From: Paenibacillus sp. UNC451MF
GTDB taxonomy: Bacteria; Bacillota; Bacilli; Paenibacillales; NBRC-103111
Direction of reading: 5' to 3'
Assembly: GCF_000686845.1 (NCBI RefSeq)
Contig: NZ_JMLS01000027.1
Coordinates: 43,293-107,292 of the forward strand
DNA length: 64,000 nucleotides
In this document: positions 17,678 to 26,344 of the stretch, in pieces
Layout of the letters: the number at the start of each line of letters is the position of its first letter
How positions within the stretch are numbered: position 1 is the first letter of the stretch
Made by a program: the position numbers and the translations under genes
Notes under the pieces: model-generated
What the model was told of the DNA's origin: nothing
The model's database searches: none
The model's input: only the letters and a program-made list of their open reading frames with translations

Positions 17678-18664
17678 ATGCAGTATAGGAAATTAGGAAG
17701 AACCGGTTTAAAAGTTTCACAGATTAGTTTAGGTACCATGGCATTTGGGCGTTGGATCGATGAGAAAGCCTCCACTGCTGTCCTGGATCAGGCTCTAGAT
17801 GTGGGAATTAACGTCATAGACACGGCAGATGTTTATGGAAGAGGCATGGATGTAGGTGATACGAACTTATTGGGGGAGTCCGAAGCGATTCTAGGCAATA
17901 TTTTAAAAGGAAGACGTAACGATATCCTTTTGGCTACTAAAGTAAAAGCGCCTGTAGGCAAAGGCGTCAACGATTCGGGTCTTAGCCGATACCACATCCA
18001 CAGAGCGATAGATAACAGCTTGCGCAGGCTAAAGACAGATCATATTGACTTGTACCAGGTACATGGATTCGATCCTGAAACTCCGTTTGAAGAGACACTT
18101 GGTGCGTTGGATGAATTGGTTAAGCAAGGGAAAATACGATATCTCGGCTGCTCCAATTTTGCAGCGTGGCAGCTGGCTAAGGCCCACGGCATCAGCGCTC
18201 TGCACAAGCTGAACCGATTCGAAAGCGTACAGCCTGAATATAGCCTGATTACACGAGATATCGAACAGGAGCTTATTCCATATGTTCAAACGGATAATGT
18301 AGGTGTTATTGCTTATAGCCCGCTGGGACGCGGGATATTGACCGGCAAGTACCGTAAAGGCGAAGAGCCCGAAGCCGGTTCAAGATTAGCCGCAGGCGAA
18401 AAGAGATTGGAGCTTCTACTTAAGACCAATCCAACTTACGAGTTGATTGAGAAAATACAGCCCATGGCTGCGGCTAGGGGCTGGACGCTTGCACAATTCG
18501 CTTTGGCATGGATATTAAGCCATTCATTTATTTCATCTGCCATCCTTGGCGCCTCAAAACCGGAACATATAACAGATGCCATCCGTTTTGCCGATCAGAG
18601 ATTAACTCAGGAAGAATTGGATAGAATCGATGAAATTTCCCGCAACCTAAAATTAATTCGATAA
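17678..18664 (+). CDS. Aldo/keto reductase
   Basis: 328 residues. NADPH-dependent TIM-barrel oxidoreductase: MQYRKLGRTGLKVSQISLGT at the N-terminus, catalytic region DTADVYG (Asp and Tyr), and late cofactor-binding segment SSAILGASKPEHI. First gene of a six-gene operon for organosulfur uptake and oxidation (17678-23565), 14 bases before the monooxygenase. In this context it may reduce the aldehyde or ketone released when a C-S bond is cleaved; that role is inferred from position only. Confidence 0.88.
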   Translation: MQYRKLGRTGLKVSQISLGTMAFGRWIDEKASTAVLDQALDVGINVIDTADVYGRGMDVGDTNLLGESEAILGNILKGRRNDILLATKVKAPVGKGVNDSGLSRYHIHRAIDNSLRRLKTDHIDLYQVHGFDPETPFEETLGALDELVKQGKIRYLGCSNFAAWQLAKAHGISALHKLNRFESVQPEYSLITRDIEQELIPYVQTDNVGVIAYSPLGRGILTGKYRKGEEPEAGSRLAAGEKRLELLLKTNPTYELIEKIQPMAAARGWTLAQFALAWILSHSFISSAILGASKPEHITDAIRFADQRLTQEELDRIDEISRNLKLIR

Positions 18665-18678
18665 GGGGATGTCACCAA

Positions 18679-20043
18679 ATGACTCAACAAACTAATCGCA
18701 AGCTGCATCTAGGTTTATTTTTATTCTCAACAGGCTACCATCCGGCTGGCTGGCGTTTGCCTGAAGCTGTTACGGACGGAGCATTTGACCCGAAATTTCT
18801 ACAGCGGGTCGCTCAACGACTCGAGGAAGCTAAGTTTGACTTTTTCTTCCTTGGCGATGCGTTAGCATCCAGTGCTGATATGCAGTATCAATTTCCGTCT
18901 CAGATGGTTCGGATGGAGCCTTTTACCATGATTGCTCATTTGACTGCAGTAACGGAGAAAATCGGTTTGATCGTAACGGCGAATACGACTTATGCTGAGC
19001 CCTATCATATTGCTCGGCAAACCGCGTCGCTGGATCACCTGAGCGGTGGTCGTGTCGCGTGGAACGTAGTAACGGGAGCTGATGTCAGGGCAGCATTGAA
19101 TTTTAGTCGGGAGAAGCATTGGGACAACACGAAACGATATGATTATGCAGATGAATTCGTTCAGCTAGTGAAGGATTTATGGGATACATGGGAAGACGAT
19201 GCATTTGTAAGAAACAAAGAAACCGGAGTTTATGTCGATGAAAGCAAAGTCCATGCCCTTCACCACAAAGGCGATCATTTCTCCGTTGCAGGACCATTGA
19301 ATGTTGCCAGACCGCCACAAGGACAAATTCCGCTCCTATCTGCCGGTACTTCAGAACGAAGCCAAGAGTTGGGTGCGCAGTTCTCCAATGTCATCTTTAC
19401 AGGACAAATCTTGATTGACGAGGCACGAAAGTTCTATTCAAGTGTAAAGAACAAGCTAGCTAAGTACGGGCGTTCCAAAGATGAGCTTTCTATTATGCCG
19501 GGACTAGTACCTTTGGTTGGAAGGACTAAGGAAGAAGCTCATGCCAAATATCGTGAGCTTAGCTCGCTCATTGTAACTGATTTTGATCTAAAAGCTTTGT
19601 CCAACCGAATTGGTATTGACTTAACCGGTTACCCGCTGGACGGGACGCTGCCAGATTTGTCTATATCTACACTAAATGATAATGGAGCTGAGCAGCTGGT
19701 CAGATTGGCGCAAAATGCTGCCGGTCATGAAGATATTACCGTTCGCGAGCTGTTTTACTACTTTGCTGCGGTGGTCAGAGGACATTTGCTTATCGTAGGA
19801 AGTCCGGAGGAAATTGCCGATGAGATCGAACGCTGGTTCGTCAGCGAAGCTGCTGACGGGTTCAATTTATGCTCGCCTTACATGCCGGGAGGCTTGGATT
19901 TGTTCATCGATCTCGTCGTTCCAGAACTGCAAAGACGCGGCTTGTTCCGTACAGAATATGAAGGAAGCACATTCCGTGAACACTTCGGCTTGAAACGACC
20001 GGAGAACCGTTTTGCTAAGAAGGATGTTGTGCTGGAAGGCTAA
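18679..20043 (+). CDS. LLM-class flavin-dependent monooxygenase (NtaA/SnaA/DszA-like)
   Basis: 454 residues, the length of the two-component FMN-dependent monooxygenases that include nitrilotriacetate monooxygenase and the dibenzothiophene-sulfone monooxygenase DszA. Recognisable segments are LHLGLFLFSTGYHPAGWRLP, FDFFFLGDALA, SGGRVAWNVVTG and the C-terminal DGFNLCSPYMPGGLD. It needs FMNH2 from a separate reductase not seen here. With the SsuABC-type importer downstream it probably cleaves a C-S bond to release sulfite. Confidence 0.87.
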   Translation: MTQQTNRKLHLGLFLFSTGYHPAGWRLPEAVTDGAFDPKFLQRVAQRLEEAKFDFFFLGDALASSADMQYQFPSQMVRMEPFTMIAHLTAVTEKIGLIVTANTTYAEPYHIARQTASLDHLSGGRVAWNVVTGADVRAALNFSREKHWDNTKRYDYADEFVQLVKDLWDTWEDDAFVRNKETGVYVDESKVHALHHKGDHFSVAGPLNVARPPQGQIPLLSAGTSERSQELGAQFSNVIFTGQILIDEARKFYSSVKNKLAKYGRSKDELSIMPGLVPLVGRTKEEAHAKYRELSSLIVTDFDLKALSNRIGIDLTGYPLDGTLPDLSISTLNDNGAEQLVRLAQNAAGHEDITVRELFYYFAAVVRGHLLIVGSPEEIADEIERWFVSEAADGFNLCSPYMPGGLDLFIDLVVPELQRRGLFRTEYEGSTFREHFGLKRPENRFAKKDVVLEG

Positions 20044-20078
20044 GCCACTGACGCAACAGCAGAAATGAGGGGGAGAGT

Positions 20079-20858
20079 ATGGGCAGCAGCAAATCCACTT
20101 GGCAAAACTGGCGGATCATTATCGCTCAGATCTTATTTTTACTGCTTGGACTTGGTCTTATCGAGTACATCGTAAGGGCGGAAATCGTCGGCCCCTTGTA
20201 TTTATCCAAACCGACGCAGGTTATCGACGAAATAGTAGGATTATTTACGAACGGCACTATCTTTCACCATTTGTTCGTAACGCTTGGTGAATTTCTGGCA
20301 GGATATGTGCTTTCGGCTGTGGCCGGTATTGGAACAGGCTTGTTCCTCGTGTTAGTCCCAAGGGCGGAATCGTTCTTTCGACCGTTCCTTTCCGCTCTGT
20401 TAGCAGTGCCGAAGGTTACCATTATTCCATTACTCATGTTATGGCTTGGCATTGGATTGTCGCATAAAGTCGCTATCGTGTTTCTATTCTGCTTCTTTAC
20501 GATTGCGTTCAATACGATAACCGGCATTAAGCAGACTGCAGATAACCATCTGAAGGTGGCGCGTGTGTTCGAAGCTACAAAATTTCAGACGATAACGAAG
20601 GTCATCCTTCCATCCGCAGCCTCGACCATCTTCGTATCATTAAGAGTGTCAGCTGCAACAGGCTTGGTGGGAGCGTTGTTCGGTGAGATGATCGCATCTA
20701 AGGACGGACTCGGCAACTTGCTTGTGCAAGCAACCTCCACCTACGATACAGCCAAAGCGTTTGCCATCATCACTGTGGTTACGATCGTATCTGTTCTAAT
20801 TATTGCATTCATTGATTTGCTGGAGAAAAAAGTAGTTTTGAAGTGGAAATCTTACTAA
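20079..20858 (+). CDS. SsuC/TauC-type ABC transporter permease
   Basis: 259 residues, six predicted membrane helices, with GLFLVLVPRAESFFRPFLSA and the EAA-like loop HLKVARVFEATKFQTITKVI (near residue 165), characteristic of nitrate/sulfonate/taurine permeases. Ribosome site GAGGGGGAG upstream. Partner of the binding protein at 20894 and the ATPase at 21922. Confidence 0.9.
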   Translation: MGSSKSTWQNWRIIIAQILFLLLGLGLIEYIVRAEIVGPLYLSKPTQVIDEIVGLFTNGTIFHHLFVTLGEFLAGYVLSAVAGIGTGLFLVLVPRAESFFRPFLSALLAVPKVTIIPLLMLWLGIGLSHKVAIVFLFCFFTIAFNTITGIKQTADNHLKVARVFEATKFQTITKVILPSAASTIFVSLRVSAATGLVGALFGEMIASKDGLGNLLVQATSTYDTAKAFAIITVVTIVSVLIIAFIDLLEKKVVLKWKSY

Positions 20859-20893
20859 AACCGATTGTATTGATATAAGGGGAGAGATAAAAA

Positions 20894-21901
20894 ATGAGAA
20901 GAAAATCATGGCGGGGAGTATGGGTTTTAACGTTAGCAATGGTAATGGTGCTTGCTGCTTGCTCTAATAACTCCAAAAGCGGACAGGAATCAAAAACAAC
21001 ATCATCAGCTCCATCCTCAGGAGAACAGAAGCTTCAGAAAGTCCGCTATGCGGCATTCAACGGCGTTAGCGGGTTGGCCGTCAATTTTGGTGCTGAAAAA
21101 GGATTTTTCAAGGAAGAAGGACTGGATGTAGAGTTCGTAACAACGCAAAATCCGGTGGAAAGCTTGACTAGCAAAGACGTTGATATTGCTGATGTGGCGA
21201 CAACAACGGCGATCATTGCAGCAGGCAAGGGGGCACCTATCAAAATCGTTTCCTCTATGTTCCGTACGAAAGGGCCATTCTATTTAGTAGCTGGTCCGGG
21301 CATTAACAGCATCGAGGAGCTAAAAGGGAAAAAAGTCGGCGCAGCCGCTTTCGGCAGCGGGTTAGATGTCTATACCCAAGTCATTCTTAAGAAGCATGGA
21401 TTAAGCAAGACGGATGTTACGTATTTGGCTAACGGTGCGAATGAAGCGGCCTATGCAAGCCTTACTTCAGGCCAAGTTGATGCAACGATCATCCACGAGC
21501 CTTTTGCATCCTTGGTTGAAGTGAATGGAAAAGGAAAAATATTAGCCAATGGCTGGGATTACCTACCTACATTCCATACCGGTGTCCTGGCTTCCAGCAA
21601 TGATGTCATTGCAAAGAAGCCTGAATTAATCGAGAAGTTGCTAAGAGCCTATTTCAAGTCTCAAGAATATGCAAAAAGCCATCCTGACGAGTACAAGACT
21701 TATTTCTTATCCAAAATCAAGATAGATCCTGCCGCAGTAGATAAAGCGTTCGAGCGTGAAAAAGTATTGTGGGAAAACAATCCTGACGTAGATAAAAAGG
21801 CGCTTCAGGATACGCAGCAGGTTCAATTGGACCTCGGTCTGCAGGACAAAATTTATGATGTAGATAAAATCATGGATCTGCGGTTCATCCCTAAGAAATA
21901 A
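20894..21901 (+). CDS. SsuA-type substrate-binding lipoprotein
   Basis: 335 residues with lipobox VLAAC, then an NMT1/SsuA-like binding fold: VRYAAFNGVSGLAVNFGAEK, FFKEEGLDVEFV, LKGKKVGAAAFGSGLDVY. Located outside the membrane, it delivers an organosulfur ligand to the permease at 20079. The conserved phosphate/sulfonate-binding layout suggests an alkyl- or aryl-sulfonate, but the ligand is not determined. Confidence 0.88.
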   Translation: MRRKSWRGVWVLTLAMVMVLAACSNNSKSGQESKTTSSAPSSGEQKLQKVRYAAFNGVSGLAVNFGAEKGFFKEEGLDVEFVTTQNPVESLTSKDVDIADVATTTAIIAAGKGAPIKIVSSMFRTKGPFYLVAGPGINSIEELKGKKVGAAAFGSGLDVYTQVILKKHGLSKTDVTYLANGANEAAYASLTSGQVDATIIHEPFASLVEVNGKGKILANGWDYLPTFHTGVLASSNDVIAKKPELIEKLLRAYFKSQEYAKSHPDEYKTYFLSKIKIDPAAVDKAFEREKVLWENNPDVDKKALQDTQQVQLDLGLQDKIYDVDKIMDLRFIPKK

Positions 21902-21921
21902 GAAGAAAGCGAGGTGTGATT

Positions 21922-22695
21922 ATGGCCGGGTTTTCGCTTCAAGCGGTGTCTAAAATGTACGGTGGCTCGAGTCCTACCCAAACTTTATCGGATATAAATC
22001 TTACAATAAAAGACGGGGAATTTCTGAGTATTCTTGGTCCAAGTGGCTGCGGTAAAAGTACTTTGCTTGAAATATTGGCTGGCTTACAGCTGCCTTCGTC
22101 AGGGGAAGTACTGCTCGATGGGAAGAAGCTGCAAGGACCGGGGATCGAGCGCGGAGTCGTTTTCCAGGACCCTTCTTTATATCCTTGGCGAACCATTTCG
22201 CAGAATGTTGGCATCGGTTTGGAGCTCCGTAAAGTATCCAAATCGGAAAGAAAAGATGCAGTTCAAAAATATTTGAACATGGTAGGATTACAAGGATTTG
22301 AAAATAAGTATCCTCATCAGCTGTCCGGCGGAATGAAGCAAAGGGCTGGGTTGGCCCGTGCTCTAGCGAATAGCCCAGAAGTACTGCTGATGGATGAGCC
22401 GTTCGGCGCTGTTGATCATTTAACCCGGCTGCAGCTCCAGGACGATCTGCTGAATATCTGGGAGAGTGAGAAAAAAACGGTCTGCTTCGTGACCCATGAT
22501 GTTTCTGAAGCTGTGTTCTTGGGTGATCGGGTTGTTCTTCTGTCTCCAAGACCAGGCAAAATTCAAAAAATCTTTGACGTTCCCTATCCGAGGCCACGTA
22601 AACGTGATGATATACAGCTGCTTAAGGTCCAAAATGATATCTATGCAGCGATACATCAAGTGAAAACGCAAGAGGATCTGGAATTTGTAATTTAA
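21922..22695 (+). CDS. SsuB-type ABC transporter ATPase
   Basis: 257 residues from the ATG at 21922 (GAGGTG seven bases upstream; a GTG two codons earlier is too close to the site). Walker A GPSGCGKST, Q-loop FQDPSLYPW, signature LSGGMKQR, Walker B VLLMDEPF and H-loop FVTHDVSEA are all intact. Energises the organosulfur importer. Confidence 0.92.
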   Translation: MAGFSLQAVSKMYGGSSPTQTLSDINLTIKDGEFLSILGPSGCGKSTLLEILAGLQLPSSGEVLLDGKKLQGPGIERGVVFQDPSLYPWRTISQNVGIGLELRKVSKSERKDAVQKYLNMVGLQGFENKYPHQLSGGMKQRAGLARALANSPEVLLMDEPFGAVDHLTRLQLQDDLLNIWESEKKTVCFVTHDVSEAVFLGDRVVLLSPRPGKIQKIFDVPYPRPRKRDDIQLLKVQNDIYAAIHQVKTQEDLEFVI

Positions 22696-22722
22696 GCTCA
22701 AATTGAAGGGAGTACGTATCTC

Positions 22723-23565
22723 ATGTCAAACTCATCCATCATAGGAATAGAATGGTTACAGTCTCGCATTAAAGAAGGAAATATTGTTATAGCCGATGTA
22801 CGCTTTAACCCTAAAGAAGCGTTATATGGAAGACAGGCTTATGATGCAGGACATCTTCCTGGCGCCGTGTTTGTTGACTTTAAAGCCGAGTTGAGCGATC
22901 CTGCTGGTGAGCATGGGGGACGAAGTCCGCTACCGTCAGCCGAACGGCTTGCGAAGCGTTTTGGAGAGCTTGGAATCGATCGAACCACCACTGTGATTGT
23001 TTATGAGGACGTGAATGGACCTGCAGCTTCCCGGCTGTGGTGGTTGCTCCGATACATCGGGGTCGAGGATACACGTGTATTAGATGGTGGTTACCAAGCT
23101 TGGACTGAGGCCGGTCTTCCGGTATCAGTCGATAAGCCTCAGCCTGCTGCACGCGAATTTATTCCAGCAGTACATGAGGATTGGGTTGTGGATGTCTCAA
23201 CAGTCAAGGCTGTTGTGAACGGAAAGAAGGACGCCAAGCTGATCGATTCCCGCGATAGGAATCAATATTTGGGATTAGATGCACCATTTGACCCCGTAGC
23301 CGGACATATCCCAAGTGCTTTGAACTATTTCTGGAAGGATGGCCTTGAAGCGAAAGGCACATGGAAATCTTTGCAGGATCTGGAGAAGCAATTCGACAAG
23401 CTGTCGAAGGATGAAGAACTTATCGTCTATTGCGGTTCGGGTATTTCAGCAACACCGAATGTGTTAGCTTTGAAAGAGGCTGGATTCAAAAACGTTCGGT
23501 TGTATCCGGGCAGCTGGTCCGATTGGATTAGTTATAAGGACAATCCGATTGCGACGGGGGATTAA
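22723..23565 (+). CDS. Thiosulfate/3-mercaptopyruvate sulfurtransferase (double rhodanese)
   Basis: 280 residues with two rhodanese domains: an inactive N-terminal one (IADVRFNPKE, YDAGHLPGAVFVD) and a C-terminal one with catalytic Cys in YCGSGISA and AGHIPSALNYFW. The family moves sulfane sulfur to cyanide or other thiols. As the last gene of the organosulfur operon it may handle sulfite or reduced sulfur released by the monooxygenase. GAAGGGAG precedes the ATG. Confidence 0.88.
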   Translation: MSNSSIIGIEWLQSRIKEGNIVIADVRFNPKEALYGRQAYDAGHLPGAVFVDFKAELSDPAGEHGGRSPLPSAERLAKRFGELGIDRTTTVIVYEDVNGPAASRLWWLLRYIGVEDTRVLDGGYQAWTEAGLPVSVDKPQPAAREFIPAVHEDWVVDVSTVKAVVNGKKDAKLIDSRDRNQYLGLDAPFDPVAGHIPSALNYFWKDGLEAKGTWKSLQDLEKQFDKLSKDEELIVYCGSGISATPNVLALKEAGFKNVRLYPGSWSDWISYKDNPIATGD

Positions 23566-23684
23566 GAAGTCATTCCCAACAAATCGGAAATGAGCTATCG
23601 GCGTGGGTTCGATTGATTGAAAATAAGCGATGAAGTATGATATAAGGTAGTCGTTATATTTTCAAAGTAGGAGATTATAGAATT

Positions 23685-24086
23685 ATGAATAAATTCAATA
23701 GCTATGAGGACGCTGAACGGCTAGCCATAGATGGTATAGCAAGCATTATGGCAGGGGCATTAGTGTCGGCGGAAGCACAACAACTATTGCAAGCTCACGA
23801 TTTAATCAAGAATCAAGCTCGTATTCGTATTTTCGCAGACGATGGAAGAAGCCATTCTGACCATTTCGTTATGGAGTGTGAATCTAGTCATTTGGGGTTG
23901 TACCTCCTATGTATCTCAATAGGAAACGGGACTAGCATCATGAATTATTCAGCTGACGAAATACTTTCTTTTCGGGAAGAATGTGAGTCGAACGACATTG
24001 CAATCCAACGAGGTGTACCCGTATTATGTTATTCCTATCGGGGAATAGCGCTGGTCAGTCAAGAAATTGTTGATGAAGCATTTTAA
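23685..24086 (+). CDS. Hypothetical cytoplasmic protein
   Basis: 133 residues, TAGGAG upstream of the ATG. No signal peptide or membrane segment and no motif I recognise; alternating helix and strand with a Cys pair region (MECESS, ISIGNG). It has its own terminator and is separate from the organosulfur operon. Confidence 0.6.
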   Translation: MNKFNSYEDAERLAIDGIASIMAGALVSAEAQQLLQAHDLIKNQARIRIFADDGRSHSDHFVMECESSHLGLYLLCISIGNGTSIMNYSADEILSFREECESNDIAIQRGVPVLCYSYRGIALVSQEIVDEAF

Positions 24087-24108
24087 TAGACAACGATATG
24101 AATTTGAA

Positions 24109-24138
24109 AATCCTCCATTAGAAGTGGGGGATTTTTTT
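24109..24138 (+). terminator. Terminator after the hypothetical gene
   Basis: AATCCTCCA / TGGGGGATT stem, seven-base loop, followed by a run of T. Confidence 0.85.
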
Positions 24139-24154
24139 ATTGCCAATCTTTAGC

Positions 24155-24182
24155 TTAAGGTAATCTTAAGATTCGATTTAGG
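24155..24182 (+). promoter_or_regulatory. Triple 11-bp repeat, OmpR/PhoB-type response-regulator site
   Basis: TTAAGG-like repeats begin at 24155 (TTAAGG), 24166 (TTAAGA) and 24177 (TTTAGG), exactly 11 bases apart. That periodicity is how OmpR-family regulators bind. It sits ahead of a histidine-kinase fragment. Confidence 0.5.
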
Positions 24183-24334
24183 TTGTGTTCAGATAGGTAA
24201 GAGTGAATTTCGAGGTAACCGATCAGAGGAAAGCCGTTAGTATTCTTCATCAGTTGGGGCAGTTCCAGTAACACAAGATCCGTTAATTATTTAAACGGTC
24301 AAGGAGTTTATTCCAAATATCGTAGAAAAAATTC

Positions 24335-24730
24335 GTGTTTATAACGGAAATTCCGGAGCGCAGTCTTTACGCTTGGTTTGAAGCTGAGGCATTGAACCGC
24401 GTGATCCTGAATCTATTAGCAAATACGCTGAAATATAATCCTCCAGGTACAAGGCTAAGAGTAGAATTGAAGGAGCGGGAAGATCATATTCTTATTGATA
24501 TTGCCGATACTGGAATAGGGATACCCGAACATTTGAGACGTACGATCTTCAATCCGTTCGTGAGAGTAGATGAATCGCGAAGCGGAGAGCGAGGAACGGG
24601 TTTAGGTCTATCTATAGCGAGACTGCTCATGGAAAAGATGAATGGAACCATAGAACTGTATGAAACATCTCGAGAGGCCACTGTTTTTACTTTACGACTA
24701 TCCAAGATAAATGAAGGACTCCATGATTGA
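24335..24730 (+). pseudogene. Sensor histidine kinase remnant (catalytic ATPase domain only)
   Basis: 131 residues from a GTG. All ATP-binding boxes of a histidine kinase are present: N box NLLANTLKYNP, G1 DTGIGIP, F box FNPFVRV, G2 GTGLGLSIA. The upstream sensor, HAMP and phospho-acceptor domains are missing, and no response regulator is nearby. The DNA between 24183 and 24334 gives no long frame. I read it as the 3' end of a decayed two-component operon whose promoter repeats survive at 24155. It could still be expressed as a free ATPase domain. Confidence 0.7.
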
Positions 24731-24739
24731 GTCCTTTTT
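24714..24739 (+). terminator. Terminator after the kinase remnant
   Basis: AAGGACTC / GAGTCCTT stem with loop CATGATT, then TTTG. Confidence 0.8.
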
Positions 24740-24814
24740 GTAGTTTTACGACACTGCTATTCAATAAACCTTTGTGTAACTTATTTTTTTAATATTTTTC
24801 TTATTGCTGATTGC

Positions 24815-24892
24815 ATGATAGAATACTTCTTGCTGACTAATAGCGTCTATGAGCCCAATTGTTGAATTCAAGCTCATATGTTGTTCTATCAT
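24815..24892 (+). promoter_or_regulatory. Nested hairpin leader before the MFS exporter
   Basis: Three nested inverted repeats: outer ATGATAGAA (24815) with TTCTATCAT (24884); middle TATGAGC (24848) with GCTCATA (24872); inner AATT-GTTG-AATT. The structure ends one base before the ribosome site AAAGAGGAG of the exporter. A 16-codon ORF (24815-24865, start ATG, stop in the innermost loop) runs through it but lacks a clear ribosome site. Confidence 0.5.
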
Positions 24893-24908
24893 AAAGAGGA
24901 GAATCTGA

Positions 24909-26117
24909 ATGCTTTCTAAATCATCGTTTCCATTACTGTTATTAAATATGTTTCTTGCAATGCTTAGCACAGGTCTTGTTATTCCCATCTTACCGGAGCT
25001 GCTACGGGAATTTGGAGCAGGGGGACAAGCAGCCGGATATTTGGTATCCTGCTTTGGACTGACACAGTTCATCTTTTCACCGATTGCGGGTAATTTATCT
25101 GATAAATATGGTCGTAAACCAATGATAATCGTCGGGCTTTTCTTATTTGCTTTATCCAATCTTATCGCAGCCGTTGCCAGCGACCTATCTTTACTCTTCG
25201 TATCTCGTTTGATTGGTGGAATAGGCTCAGCCGCCTTGGTTCCGTCTATTATGGCTTATGTAGCGGATATAACGACGAATGAACAGCGAGGTAAAGCGAT
25301 GTCCCTACTTGGCACTTCGATGACTTCTGGCTTTATTATCGGACCAGGTGCAGGTGGCTTGCTTGCAGAATTCGGTCTAAGAACACCTTTTTATGCATCC
25401 GTTGGCATCGGACTTTTGGCGATGCTGTGCAGCTTGAAGTTTTTGCCGGAATCTCTAACAGTCGAGCAGCAGATGAAACAAAGAGAATCCAAAGTGAAAA
25501 AGGAGAATGTGCTCCGTCAGCTTGCACTATCGATTAAATCTCCTTACTTTGTCCTGCTTCTTATGGTATTCGCCCTTACTTTTGGACTTATGCAATTTGA
25601 AGCGATCTTCCCACTGTTTGTAGTGCAGAGCTATGGATTCACAACTCGTGATATTGCTATACTGCTCACCGTGTGTTCTTTAATTGCAACATTTAACCAG
25701 CTCGTATTGACTGGTAAGCTGACACGATGGTTAGGGGAGAAGAAGGTCATCAGCTTGATGATGCTCCTATGCGCTGTATCGTTAGTTTGCTTGTTATTAT
25801 CCGGTAATTTCATTTATGTTATGATCTTGACGATGCTTTTCTTTACTTTCAATAATATTTTACGTCCTACGATTAATACGCTGCTGTCCAAAGAAGCGGG
25901 AGATGAGCAGGGGTTTGTAGCTGGTTTGAATAATGCTTATATGAGCCTTGGCAATATATTCGGCCCGGGACTTGCGGGGATATTATTTGATTTCCATATG
26001 AACTTGCCGTATTTGTTCGGAGCGTTAGTGCTGATATTGAGCAGTATTGTAGCAGCGAAACGGATAGGGAAAAAGAGTGCGTATTATAAGAAACAAAGCG
26101 CGAGCGTATCGAGTTGA
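24909..26117 (+). CDS. MFS drug exporter
   Basis: 402 residues with twelve predicted membrane helices. The motif-A loop GNLSDKYGRKPMI (near residue 65) and the antiporter motif-C-like GFIIGPGAGG (near residue 138) place it among proton-coupled drug exporters of the TetA/NorA type. AAGAGGAG precedes the ATG. The structured leader at 24815-24892 hints at translational or attenuation control. Confidence 0.85.
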   Translation: MLSKSSFPLLLLNMFLAMLSTGLVIPILPELLREFGAGGQAAGYLVSCFGLTQFIFSPIAGNLSDKYGRKPMIIVGLFLFALSNLIAAVASDLSLLFVSRLIGGIGSAALVPSIMAYVADITTNEQRGKAMSLLGTSMTSGFIIGPGAGGLLAEFGLRTPFYASVGIGLLAMLCSLKFLPESLTVEQQMKQRESKVKKENVLRQLALSIKSPYFVLLLMVFALTFGLMQFEAIFPLFVVQSYGFTTRDIAILLTVCSLIATFNQLVLTGKLTRWLGEKKVISLMMLLCAVSLVCLLLSGNFIYVMILTMLFFTFNNILRPTINTLLSKEAGDEQGFVAGLNNAYMSLGNIFGPGLAGILFDFHMNLPYLFGALVLILSSIVAAKRIGKKSAYYKKQSASVSS

Positions 26118-26140
26118 GATCGTGCGAAACTCATAGCTGA

Positions 26141-26176
26141 AAGGGAGTTGTCGATCTGACAGCCCCCTTTTTTGCT
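26141..26176 (+). terminator. Terminator after the MFS exporter
   Basis: AAGGGAGTTGTC / GACAGCCCCCTT stem with one mismatch, loop GATCT, followed by TTTT. Confidence 0.8.
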
Positions 26177-26237
26177 TTTGCTAATGGTGTTTGTTTCTCA
26201 ATTACATTTGAGACATGCAAACTTCAGGATAGGGAAA

Positions 26238-26268
26238 ATATCAATATTGTTATATTATTATCAATATT
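26238..26268. promoter_or_regulatory. Operator copy 1, shared with the AraC gene at 28814-29644
   Basis: This 31-base segment is identical at 29 positions to 29668-29698. It contains TCAATATT at 26241 and again at 26261, a 20-bp direct repeat as AraC-family proteins bind. It lies about 75 bases upstream of the broken glycan-active gene. Confidence 0.7.
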
Positions 26269-26344
26269 ATTTGATTGAAGAAGCGGGTTTTTGATAATAA
26301 GATGAACTTGAGGCAGGGGGGCTGGTAACGTTATTGTTCTTTTC

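Noticed and set aside
22001..22597. 198-codon minus-strand frame
   Set aside because: Lies entirely opposite the SsuB-type ATPase, which has all ABC motifs; no ribosome site.
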